Assembly (NCBI GenBank): GCA_036785325.1
Contig: JAXIVH010000024.1
Coordinates: 3,771,311-3,835,310, forward strand
Source: Urophycis tenuis
Taxonomy: Eukaryota > Chordata > Actinopteri > Gadiformes > Phycidae
Length of the DNA stretch: 64,000 nt
Direction of reading: 5' to 3'
Part shown: positions 1-29,800 of the stretch, one piece after another
How positions within the stretch are numbered: position 1 is the first letter of the stretch
How the letters are laid out: every line of letters starts with the position of its first letter
Translations under genes and position numbers: made by a program
Notes under the pieces: model-generated
The model's input: only the letters and a program-made list of their open reading frames with translations
Told to the model about the DNA's origin: nothing
Database searches by the model: none

Positions 1-18241
<18,241 letters not shown>

Positions 18242-19169
18242 AGGACCCCCGCGGACCCCCGGGGAGGGCGGCGTGCTCCAGGGAGCGGACCCCCCTGGCG
18301 CTGGTCCGCACACAGACCCAGACACAGACCACTCCCTGTGCCTCCTTCTCTTCCACCCCCACCTCCGCCGCCGCCGTTAGCAGGCCGTTTTTGCGCGGCG
18401 GTGGACGGCGCAGAAAAACACTTCCTGTGTGCCGCCCCTGTTCCTATGGAGACGGCGGCGCACCGCCATCGCAAAAAGGGCCGAGCATGCACAAAAGTAG
18501 AAAGACCGCGACGACTGTTCCCCCGCGGCGGAGAAACCCCAGGCAGCAGCCGAGGAGGGACACGGCGGGGTGCTGACTGGTGTTTTACAGGAGTTGACAG
18601 TGACGCCGGTACCCCGGGCCCCCCCGTCCACGTGGCACTTGTCCCGCGCGCGTTTGGCTAAGGGAGGGGCGTGAAGCTCTCTATTTTATCCTATCCGTAG
18701 CTCAAAGTACACTGTGATATCTCTGTAAACAGTCCTAAATGTGCCAATAATGGAAGCATTTACTAAATTTAGTCACAAGATATTTTCTCTCTCTGTGTAT
18801 ATCGTGCATATAGTATTTTGTAAAATAATGATAATATTATCAATAGTTATTATTATTACGACAGAACAAATGGCAGTCTATATGACATCAACTCAAACTC
18901 AGTATTATACTCTCTAGTGTAGTTGACCTTGTTTCACTATTAGGAAACCGGTAAAAGCTTTGTAGGGAGTGAAGTGAGTCTGAATGCTCTACAGTTGCCT
19001 TCCTCACTAGGACGACGTGGTGGAGCGGGTTCAGAGTCACACCTCCACCACCACACCCCGGCAGGCCGTGCGCTGCTCCTCCATGGGTTGAATGTCACAT
19101 AGCCCCTCGCCCCAGCTGTTCCTCCATCATCCTTTGATTCGTTTTGAACTCTTTCATTTCCCTCTGTCC

Positions 19170-19175
19170 AATAAA
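19170..19175 (+). terminator. Candidate proximal polyadenylation signal of iqsec1
   Basis: AATAAA about 930 bp after the iqsec1 stop codon, the first perfect signal on the plus strand after the stop that I noticed. Confidence 0.4.
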
Positions 19176-21151
19176 GAGTGTCATCCTGTATGTCATCCTT
19201 TTACCTGATTTGAAGCGTGACTCTCCAACTGTTATCACAATATGGTCTTTTTTTTTTACAAATATATGTTGTGCTTTTGTCTTCTTTTCGGGCTGGACTT
19301 GAGGTAGTGGCAGGCGAAGGAGCTTGACTGTGGTCATGTGATGGGATGAATCTCAGCCGGCTGACGATTCGCCCACTCCGTCCCGCCCACAGAATGTCTC
19401 TTCACCAATGATTGTCTGCTGTAGTAGTTGTAGTACTAGTGTTTGAACTCAGCCTACACACCTACTACCGCACTACACTATAACTGTAGTAGTAGTAGTG
19501 TTTACTGAAGCTCAGCCTACTCCCATCACACTCCACTATAGATCTGTCGTCTTAGTGTTTAATTAAGCTAAGCCTACACCCTATATCTATCACCTTTAAC
19601 TATAACTGTTGACATCAACTGACAAGGAATGGTAGCCTAGCCTATAGACTTCATCAAATAGAGATAACTGGGGTCAAGTCGAACATGTAAGTCGCTGATT
19701 ATTATATATGTTTTCTTTACACATATAATAGTTGCCAGGCCTGTAGTCCCAATAATCAGTAGCGCAGGCAGATATTAAAATAGGATATTAACACAGCTGT
19801 CACAGGAAGGCTCTGCAGGAAGGCCAGGACCAGTCTGCCATCTTAGTTGGGGCAACAAGAGCTGTTGAATAATGACCTCCACACAACTGATGCGGATCTC
19901 AGGACTGCTACGTTTGCACACCGCGGTGAATCCGAATGAAACTGTTATCTTCACATTGAAAACAAAGTCCCGGTGAATTACTTTTCTACTGAGTGTTGTC
20001 CAATTCCTATTTTTAGCTTAGTATACGTCTTTTATTAAAGGCACCATCACTACAAGAAAATGAATGTTAATTTTCTTTTGTCGTCTCAAAACATATTTAT
20101 ATAAGACTTGGCCCTTGATCGCTGATGAATTTACCGAAATCATTCAATTCAGCCCAATTAGCGTTGCAGAGACTGGGATAATCAAGACTGTTCAGAGAAC
20201 TTCACAGTAATTAAGATGGAAAACAAATCCATCCTACAAGTGACGGACCACACAGGCACAAACACACACAATAATTGGCTTGTTTAATGTTGGGTCCAGA
20301 TGTGTCGATGGCTGTGAGTAATATAGAAAATGACACAGAGCTAAGTGATAGCCAAATGTAGCTTTAAATGTCCCGTCGTTAAACAGAACATGTCAAGCCC
20401 CTGACTCTTCTCCAGGCTCTTCTTTGGTGTTAAAACGTCTGTGTGAGGTTCTTTGTTACATGCCGCTGATGCCTAGTGTCATTTCCTTCTCTTTGTCTGA
20501 TTTCTTAAATTGTTCGTTCTGTCAAACATGGGGTTCCCTTCTCCCCTTCACTGGCCATGTAGCTTCGGGGTTCTCGATTAACATGTGTTCTCTTTGCCCG
20601 TTCTTCATTTTCCATCGGGCCTGCGGTTCAGCTCAGAAGATGCGTCTGTGAACATGCTGTCCCATTGAGTGTAAATAGTGACGATCGCTGAGGGACCTTC
20701 ATGTTACTTTTGGTCAAGTGAATTCAGCAAAAAGGTCTTACAGGAGTGTCATGTAAGTCTTGGAACTGCTGAGATATGATTATATGTAAATAGAATGTAA
20801 ATTATTATTATCATTAGTATTATTGCTAATATTCCTCAATGTCTACAGTAACATTGAACAAGGCGTGCTCCCGCGCTACATAATCACGCACTGCTTCTCT
20901 CTGCCTCCAACAATGCTGACATCTATGCGGCCCTAGAGACTAACAGCCAACTGTCACACTCAGTTATCAGCTGTTTCTGATTCATTCCCCCGTCCCCAAA
21001 CCTACTGTCCAATTTATACGTCCCAGGGAAAGCTGTTGCTCTTATTTTATTATCCATTGAGTTTCTATTGTAGATGACAGACTTATTATTATTATTGTAG
21101 ACTTATTATTATTGATGTAAAACTAGTACTGTGACACTGGTGACAACGCTA

Positions 21152-21157
21152 AATAAA
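21152..21157 (+). terminator. Candidate distal polyadenylation signal of iqsec1
   Basis: AATAAA within CTAAATAAAATGATA, followed 30-60 bp later by a TG-rich downstream element (GTGTTTGTGTGTGTG at about 21200), which is the usual arrangement for a strong site. Confidence 0.55.
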
Positions 21158-21436
21158 ATGATATACTGTAATATCTACACTATTCATCACTGTCTCTCTG
21201 TGTTTGTGTGTGTGTGTGTGTGTTTATGTGTGCATGTGTATATGTTTGTGTGTGCGTTAAATATGATATATTTAATATAGTTGTATACACAGTATTATTT
21301 TATTCTCTCATTAAGTGCATTGCCTCAGTACTACTAGATTATAGTATTACATATCATGTATTACTTTGAATATACCGCCACCATGTGGTCGAGTTGGACA
21401 ATCAAAATAACAACAGAGACATGACGTTGGTGTGCG

Positions 21437-21512
21437 ATACTGCATATTTTGTATCGATCCGATACAAAGTAAATACGGGCCAGATACCAATACCGATACT
21501 TTTCAATAAACA
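21437..21512 (-). repeat. Subterminal repeats of the hAT element
   Basis: Contains the inverted pair TATCGATCCGATA and the paired motifs CCAGATACC and AATACCGATACTT. Sequences of this GATACC/CCGATAC type are common near the ends of fish hAT elements. It lies 3' of the transposase stop codon on the transposase strand. Exact terminal inverted repeats and the 8-bp target duplication could not be resolved by eye. Confidence 0.45.
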
Positions 21513-21870
21513 AGGTGGATGCGTCATTGAATTGCTAAATCTCAATTAATTTTCATGACCTTACATGTTTTTGTGTTGTTTCCTTTCTTTTTTATTTTAA
21601 AATTATTAAATAGTTAAAACCCAGGACAGAATTAGGACAAAGTTTATAATTAAATAGAAAATGGTTTATTATCTTTTTTTTTTCTGAAAAATCTTAAATA
21701 AAATGTGTTTTTAACCAGTAAAAACAATTTAAAACAAACAAGTACTGTTGAGAAACTATAATACAAAAAATAAAGTAAAATTATCAAAACAAAAACAACA
21801 ACTGGTGATAATATTAATCATATGTAAACAACTTAACAACCCCACAGTCTGTGCAGAACAAAGGATTTGG

Positions 21871-23410
21871 TTACAGGTTTTTGTTCAAGAACAGTATCAT
21901 ATTAACATTTTTTGCCTTTAATGCACTTCGTCTATGACTCACTAACTGCCCTGCTTTTGAAAAAATCCTCTCAGCTGGCACTGATGTTGCAACCACTGCC
22001 AGGTACTTTTTGGCAAGTTTGCTCAGAGAGGGAAATGTTTGTTCATTGTTTTTCCACCAAAGTAGTGGATCCTGATCCTGAGGAATTGGCCTTTCCTCAG
22101 TGTACCTGAGCATCTCCATTAGGGGATCAGCGCCAGTTGTTCGATGCTGCTGAGAGGCTAGGACTTCAGTGTCAAATTCTTCCCATATACTGCCTTTTAC
22201 TGCAGGTGGGAATGAAGAGATGGTGGCAGAGCTGGGGGCAGATGATGAATGTGCTGACATCTGACTCACAGACTGCATTTCAGTTAGAAGTCGATGTTTT
22301 ACGCAGTGAACGTTTGCAGGGTGACGGAATCCCAGGTTTTTGAATCTGATGTCCAAAAAGGTGCAGGCAGCAAGACCAGGAAATGTTTCAATAGGGTTGA
22401 AACGACGGTGACACTGCCCTGACAGCTGAGCAGCTAGCTTGCTACCTTGAGACTCTGAAGCTTTAGTGGTTCTGAGAAGCAGTGACACCAGGGGAATCAC
22501 CTTGGACACAGAAACATGTTTTTCAGTTGACATCTCTCTGGTTGCTTCCTCAAATGGTCTCAGTGCACTGATGGAGAGATGGATGACAGACCATTCTTCC
22601 TCATTTAAACAAAGTGAGCTCTTTCCAAGGAGACAGAGGACTGTGGTAACTGCCTCCTTTTGCTCACGCAATCTCTCCCACATGTAGAATATAGAGTTCC
22701 ACCTTGTCTCGACTGCTTGAATTAGTTTTTTTTCAGGGAACTGCTGCTGCTTCTGGGTGTCTCTGAGCTTGTCTGCAGCTTCAGTGCTGTGGTGAAAGAA
22801 AGCAACGATAGCACTGCTTTTCTGCTGAAGCTCAAGCAAGTCAGGCAGAGCTTTAATAGAGTCTTTTACCACCAAATTTAAAGTGTGTGCAAAACATGGG
22901 AAGTGTGCCCATCCTGCTTTGCGCACAGCAGCAACCATGTTAGCACCATTGTCTGTTACCACAGCCAGAATCTTGTCCGTTATGCCCCATTCTTCTGTGA
23001 TTCTGGTTAATTGTGCACAAATATTGTCTGCAGTGTGTTCTCCAGGAACAGAGCACGTTTCTAGCACGTATGCCACCATTTGCCAGTTTTCATCGATCAT
23101 GTGGCATGAGACTGTTAAATATGCCTCTGTGGCTCTTGATGTCCACATGTCACTGGTGAGCACAACATTGTCCACACCACTCAGTGCCTTTCTAACCTTA
23201 GCACAGCAGTCTTCATAAAGAGCTGGTAGTTTCCCCTCCTTTAAAGATTTTCTGCCTGGAATTTTGTACCGGGGGTCAAGTGCCTTCACAAAATTCCTGA
23301 AGCCATCATCCTCCACTATGGAAAGAGGTTGCAGGTCTTTCGCAATCATCTCTGCCAGGCTCTGTGTGATCTTCTCTGCTCTTGGGGAATCAGCTAAGTG
23401 AAATAATAAA
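21871..23410 (-). mobile_element. hAT (ZBED-type) transposase core, open reading frame
   Basis: Continuous minus-strand frame of about 510 codons from roughly 23410 to the stop at 21871. It carries the hAT landmarks: LTSDMWTS (first acidic residue), VVTDNGANM (second), CFAHTLNLVVKD, VETRWNS, and RPFEEATREMS (the Glu). At the C terminus is the hAT dimerisation block (YLAVVATSVPAERIFSKAG, LVSHRRSAL). The open frame formally extends to 23460, but the first part (MITAFKLHIDVLKAYFF) looks like intron or linker; family similarity starts at DSPRAEKITQSLAEMIAKDL. The role would be cut-and-paste transposition by DDE chemistry. All key residues are present, so it may be a recent insertion. A domesticated ZBED gene is less likely. 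Confidence 0.85.
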
Positions 23411-23671
23411 AAGAAATAAGCCTTTAGCACATCTATGTGTAGTTTAAATGCAGTAATCATACAGTATCCCTTTGACAGCTAAGACAAAAGAACAATAATA
23501 TGCAATACATTCTGAGCCATATTATATTCAATGTATGTGTTCCAATTCCAGTAAATGTATTCATTTAAATAACAAATTTTAATTGGATAAATGTATTACA
23601 TCAAGGTTTTAGCATAATTTATACTTTTTGAGTTGGCTAAAGTAGTAAGTAACAGTTTCACTTTGTAACTT

Positions 23672-23938
23672 TCAACAATATAACCTGCCTGGATATTCTC
23701 TGCCATGCTGAAAGGCCTCTGCCAACAACATCTGCCTCTGGACTGGGGGTCTTGCAGCGGGGCCAGGGGGTGGGGGATTTCTCTCCTCCTCTCTCCGTCT
23801 TTGTAGCTCCATGTTTTCTTTTGGATTGTTTTCTATATGTGTATATAAATTGGTAGAGTTTCCACTATACCTCACTAGCTTTTTGTAAATCCCACACTTT
23901 GCTGTTGTCTCGTTTTCGGCTTGTAAATACAGCCACAC
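23672..23938 (-). mobile_element. N-terminal BED-zinc-finger exon of the hAT element, degenerate
   Basis: Minus-strand frame beginning at 23938 (VWLYLQAENETTAKCGIYKK, then TNLYTHIENN). This is the BED finger layout of an aromatic residue, CxxC, then HxxxxH, but the second Cys is Tyr (CGIY) and the second His is missing (HIENNP). A Pro-rich linker follows. It is separated from the transposase core by about 260 bp of AT-rich sequence; a CAG|GTTATA donor near 23684 could splice it, but no clean in-frame acceptor was found. So the DNA-binding part is probably non-functional even though the catalytic core looks intact. It ends about 130 bp from the acad9 start codon. Confidence 0.65.
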
Positions 23939-24070
23939 GGCGCTCCTCCTACGCTCCTCCTACTTGTTTCGCACGTCATCGCCGTGCGACAGAAGTAGGT
24001 GAAAGGTGTCAGTCGGATGTGTTATAAGACACACTAAGTTAATTGTTTCTCTTAAAGCAAATAGTCAACC
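23939..24070 (+). promoter_or_regulatory. acad9 promoter / 5' UTR region between hAT and acad9
   Basis: Only about 130 bp separate the start of the hAT BED exon (minus) from the acad9 start codon (plus). The segment contains a twofold CGCTCCTCCTA repeat and a CRE-like ACGTCAT (23973-23979) within CGCACGTCATCGCCGTGCG, which is nearly palindromic. The acad9 core promoter therefore probably overlaps or lies inside the transposon's 5' end. Confidence 0.4.
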
Positions 24071-26784
24071 ATGAATCTAAATAGAATTATAAACTCCAAA
24101 TCTTTTGAAATCGGAAAGTCGTTACTTGCTTTCAACCTGAAGCACAACGGGAAGCTTGGCTGTCCACACCAATATCGCTCCATCAAGACCAATGCGAGGA
24201 ATCTGGCGTTTGCCAAGGACCTTTTCCTCGGCCAGCTCAACAAGGTACAGACTCAAGGACCGGTTTGGACTCTTGTCGGTATTAACAGACCGGTTTGGAC
24301 TCCTGTCGGTATTAACGGACCGGTTTGTACTCCTGTCGGTATTAATGGACCGGTTTGTACTCCTGTTGGTACTAATGGACCGGTTTGTACTCTTGTTGGT
24401 ACTAATGGACCGGTTTGTAGTCCTGTTGGTACTAATGAACCGGTTTGTAGTCCTGTTGGTACTAATGGACCGGTTTGTACTCCTGTTGGTACTAATTGAC
24501 CGGTTTGTACTCCTGTTGGTATTAATGGACCGGTTTGTACTCTTGTTGGTACTAATGAACCGGTTTGTACTCTTGTTGGTAGAAAGGTGGACGTGATAAC
24601 ATTGAAATCTGACAACCAAAGGACGCACTTGACTTAATACCTATTCTTCTTAAACATGTATTGTAAAAATAACATGCTTTTTTCTTTCTCTTTTTTTTAC
24701 AAAGGCAGAAGTGTTCCCTTATCCAGAAATTGGAAATGAAGAATTGGAGGAATTAAACCAGTTTGTTGCACCAGTGGAGAAATTCTTCCATGAGGAGGGT
24801 GAGTCACGTCAACAGCAAGCAGTGACGTCAGAAACAGAACTGAACCAGCTGTCTATCCTGTTCAATCCAACACGATGCATGGTGTGACTTTGTAAACCCT
24901 GGTTCTTTATCCAGTTGATTCAAAGAAGATCGACGAGGATGCTAAGATCCCAGCGGAGACTCTGCAAGGGCTGAAGGATCTGGGACTGTTTGGGATGCAG
25001 GTCCCAGAAGAGTATGGTGAGATGTCTTCTCCATGCCCTTCAGACACATTCAGCAGAACTGGTTTTACTGTGAATTCATCCTTATAGGGCTCTTACATCA
25101 GCATTCATTGTGGAATTTATTTGCTGCCAATACTACATTTTGAAAGGACTCGAGATTTGTAGTACTGTATGTCTTGACATCCCTCATTCTTAACTCGGTG
25201 GGATTCTAAGGTTAACACATCTTTAACACCTGGTGGTTACCGTGATGGAAGGGGCTTACAGACTTGATTGACTATAGATGACGGATGATTAAAAGAGCAT
25301 TCCCTGAAGCTCTTTCAAACAGTAACTAGATATTGCTCACAGTTCACGTTTTACACTGTACGTCCCATGTAAGCAAATTAATAACATATACATAAAACAA
25401 TAAAAAGAGAAACATATACATGAATACTTGTATGTATGTATAGGGGGTCTTGGGTTGTCCAACACCATGTATGCCAGGCTGGGTGAGATCACCGCTCTGG
25501 ACGGCTCCATCGCTGTCACACTGGCTGCTCATCAGGCCATCGGTCTCAAGGTAAGACCAGAGGCATGAGCTTCATTTGAATTGGACTGAGCAAACTGGTC
25601 GGCAGGGTGTTTGACTCCCAGCTGAAACAAAAGGCTGTGGATTCAGTACCCAGCGGCCGCTGTCTAACACCCAATGTCTACCTGCAGGCCTCCCAGAGCA
25701 AGAGGCCATAATCCCTGATATGACTGTAAAACATTTCACTCTATGTCACGTAAAAGCCTCCCATAATGACACCATAGGTCAGAATGATACCAGGGTTTTT
25801 GCTGGTTGAGGAGCTATCTGGGGGCGTTAACCCAAGCTGTTCCAGATGGGTACAGTCCTGGGGTTCTCTCCTGCTATAAACGAAGGGTTGTGTTGCTGCA
25901 GGGGATCCTGATAGCCGGGACAGATGCCCAGAAGGAGAAGTACCTTCCTAAGCTGGCGTCAGGGGAGCACGTAGCAGCCTTCTGCCTGACTGAACCAGGA
26001 AGGTGAGCTTCATCACAGTGATGCTAGATGTAGCTTGTGCTAAACATTTATGCTACATGGTTAGCATAGACGCAACTTGAGGAAAATATTTACAAATGAT
26101 CTTTTTAGTTTATCGAATAAACTAAAAAACGACATGGTCAAAAGTTGTATAAACCAGCAGACTTGTAGAACGTGTACAATGTGGTAGGGGTGTAAAGGAT
26201 GACCCAGATTCACCCCTAGGTAGTGCTATAATTAGCGCTTGAATTTCAGAACAGGCTGTCGTTTCCACAAGGAGAGTGTGATACATATGAAACATTGTTT
26301 ACATGCCCCATTCATCACGAGGAACATCTTCCATGCTGCAGCCGTTGGGGTCTGACCTTTTGGATTTAATGCAGTGACCTCAAATTGACCATACATTTTA
26401 CCCCTGTTTGCATGGCATACCAATGTTTTTTTTTCAACAAACGTGCCAAGGTCACCATTTGTGTAAAGAATGGAAGACTCCTTCTCAAATTATAGTCTGT
26501 TCTGCCCCTGCTGGTTGATACTTGCATGTGCCGCAGTGGTAGATGCTAAGTGCTCAGCAATGCTGTGCAGGAGGTGTGCTGTTTGTAGGTATGAGGCTTC
26601 ACCAAGCTCTGTTTGTTGTTGTTGTTGTTGTTGTGTAGTGGGAGTGACGCCGCCTCCATCCAGACCCGGGCCACTCTGTCAGAGGACGGGACGCACTACC
26701 TGCTCAACGGCTCTAAGGTAACAAGGTGACAGGGTGGTGCACAAAAAGCTTTGGACCTTCAACCTGAACCCTTAAAACTCACAA

Positions 26785-26858
<74 letters not shown>

Positions 26859-29800
26859 GCGCGACCAGATGTGGATCTCCAATGGGGGCTTCGCCGACAT
26901 CATGACGGTGTTTGCCAAGACGGAGGTGGTGGACCAGGACGGTGTGAAGAAGGACAAGATGACAGCGTTCCTCGTGGAGCGGGCGTTCGGCGGCATCACC
27001 AGCGGCCTCCCGGAGGACAAGCTGGGCATCCGCGGCTCCAACAGTAGGACCTCCTCCTCCTCTCCTCCGCTCTGTTGGCTCCAACAGTAGGACCTCCTCC
27101 TCCTCCTCCTCTCCTCCGCTCTGTTGGCTCCAACAGTAGGACCTCCTCCTCCTCTCCTCCTCCTCTCCTCCGCTCTGTTGGCTCCAACAGTAGGACCTCC
27201 TCCTCCTCTCCTCCTCCTCCTCTCCTCCGCTCTGTTGGCTCCAACAGTAGGACCTCCTCCTCCTCTCCTCCACTCTGTTGGCTCCAATAGTAGGACCTCC
27301 TCCTCCTCCTCTCCTCCACTCTGTTGGCTCCAACAGTAGGGCCTCCTCCTCCTCCTCCTCTCCTCCTCTCCTCCACTCTGTTGGCTCCAACATTAGGGCC
27401 TGCTCCTCGTCCTCCTCCTCTCCTCCACTCTGTTGGCTCCAATAGTAGGACCTCCTCCTCCTCCTCTCCTCCACTCTGTTGGCTCCAACAGTAGGGCCTC
27501 CTCCTCCTCCTCCTCTCCTCCTCCTCTCCTCCACTCTGTTGGCTCCAACATTAGGGCCTGCTCCTCCTCCTCCTCCTCTCCTCCACTCTGTTGGCTCCAA
27601 TAGTAGGACCTCCTCCTCCTCCCCTCCACTCTGTTGGCTCCAACAGTAGGGCCTCCTCCTCCTCCTCCTCTCCTCCTCCTCTCCTCCACTCTGTTGGCTC
27701 CAACAGTAGGGCCTCCTCTTCCTCCTCCTCCTCCTCCTCCTCCTCCTCTCCTCCACACTGTTGGCTCCAACAGTAGGGCCTCCTCCGCTCTGCTCTGTTG
27801 AGCTGCCCTGGGCCCGGGGGTCCACCTGCTGCTGCGGCCCACCAACTGCTTTCATTCGCTCTTAATTGTATTCTCTGGCCGTTAGATCAACACTGGAAAC
27901 GACGCTGTTTCAAATAGACTTAAATTGGTTGCGATTTAATGACGGCACATGCTGTGAATGGGCGAGCGTAGTACGATGTAAGTGTGTGTGACTTCACAGC
28001 CAAGGTATTTCAGGTGAAAATGGCACGGGGCACAGTCCACACTGTACCTTTTTAGAACGCTTCTTTTCTCCTGCCGCAGTGGAAAATCTAGCAGCCGAGC
28101 AGTTATTTTAACATGTGACCCAGGTGTTGGGGAGTTTTTTTTTGGCTTGTATCAGGTGTTCATTTGGAGCCTGGCTTAAAGTGGTGTGTTGAACCTGAAC
28201 TAGAGTTTCTTCTGGTTTCTTCCTGCAGCATGTGAAGTGGCCTACGACAACGTCCCCGTGCCTCTGGAGAACGTCATCGGTGAAGTGGGTGGAGGATTCA
28301 AGGTAACGCTCCATGTAGCCACTCCATGTAGCCACTTGTTGTCGCTACGCCTCTGCACTGTCACGCACGTGCAAGACAGGCCACGCCGAGGCGGTGGCCT
28401 GTCCGGGCCCCCTGCACCTTTGTCTGTGCAGACACACCATTTAAAATGCTTTGTCGTGGCCCTTTTGGAACAGGTCGCCATGAACATCCTCAACTCGGGC
28501 AGGTTCAGCATGGGCAGCAGCGGGGCCGGCATGATGAAGAAGCTCATAGGTAGGCCTGCACACGCGTGCTGTGGTGGGCGGCTGTGGGAACGGGCGCGGT
28601 GGCACTAACCTGTTCTCCTGTCCTGCCCCGGCAGAAATGACCGCAGAGTACGCCTGCACCAGGAAGCAGTTCAACAAAAGGCTGAGTGAATTTGGGATGA
28701 TTCAGGTACAGTTCAGCATGCTCCACTTTAAATGATAACAACGACAGAGGATTAGTTCTCTGGGTACAGTCTCTTGGTGCGTTTGGTTTTTGGGTTAGCT
28801 TTTGGTTTTAGGTTAGGGTTTCTTACGGCTAGGGTTACAGACAGACAGACAGACAGAAATACTTAAATGATCCCTGAGGGAAATTGCATTTGTTACAATA
28901 AGACGGGAAAAAAAAGAAGAGACAGACACTCTACGTATAGTAGTGTGTTAGAATATATAAATATATACTATAATATAAACCTATGTAACAACATACAAAA
29001 AAGATATAAAAAAAATACATAAATGTACATGCATCTAGGCATACACTATAGAAGTAAATAGCATACACAAAGATGTAGCATTAGGTAAGGTAAGCGGAAT
29101 GACCAGTTATGCAGTGAAACATGCAGTTAGGGGTCCTTATGGCTAGGGTTCAGGTTGGGGTTTGGTTTTGAGTGTACAGTTCTTTCTTGGTGTCTTTTGA
29201 CACACATGCACTCCAGCCCCTAACCCTGGCTACGACCCTGTCCTCGCAGGAGAAGTTTGCGCTGATGGCCATGAACGCCTTTGTGATGGAGAGCATGGCC
29301 TACCTGACGGCAGGCATGATGGACCGGCCGGGCGTTCCAGACTGTTCTCTGGAGGCGGCCATCGTCAAGGTGACGTGGAACTCAAGACTGCAAACCAGAT
29401 CATAATGCTGTGCTTGATACCAGTCTGAATGCTTGTTTAGTTGTTGCCCTTATATGGTATTTATTAATGCGTGTACAGACCTGTCTTTTGTTTTAAAACG
29501 ATAATGCTAGAAATATTTGATAACTGTGTGTGTGTGTGTGTTTGATAAGCTCTGTGTGTTTGATAAACTGTGTGTGTGGTCAAGTGCAGGTGTTTAGTTA
29601 GGGTATGTTTACAACATGATAGTGAAAATGACTGTGTGTGTGTGTGTGTGTGTGCGTGTGCGTGTGTGTGCGTGGCCCTGTGCAGGTCTTCAGCTCAGAA
29701 GGCAGCTGGACCTGTGTGAGTGAGGCCCTGCAGATCCTAGGAGGTCTGGGCTTCACCAAGAACTACGCGTACGAGCGCTACCTCAGGGACTGCCGCATCC

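Larger units (their letters stand above)
18242..21180 (+). other. iqsec1 3' UTR and flank
   Basis: No gene is visible here. The GC-rich start (to about 18660) gives way to an AT-rich, non-repetitive stretch with many ATTATTATT runs, typical of a long neuronal 3' UTR. Candidate AATAAA signals are at 19170-19175 and 21152-21157. The second would give a UTR of about 2.9 kb. Confidence 0.6.

Noticed and set aside
24122..24628. Open frames on both strands over the 30-bp repeat
   Set aside because: The period is a multiple of three and has no stop codon, so any frame stays open. The unit encodes meaningless decapeptide repeats and lies in acad9 intron 1.
26779..27855. Long minus-strand frames rich in EERRRRR and YCWSQQS
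   Set aside because: They are the antisense of the exon 7 donor minisatellite in acad9, not a gene.
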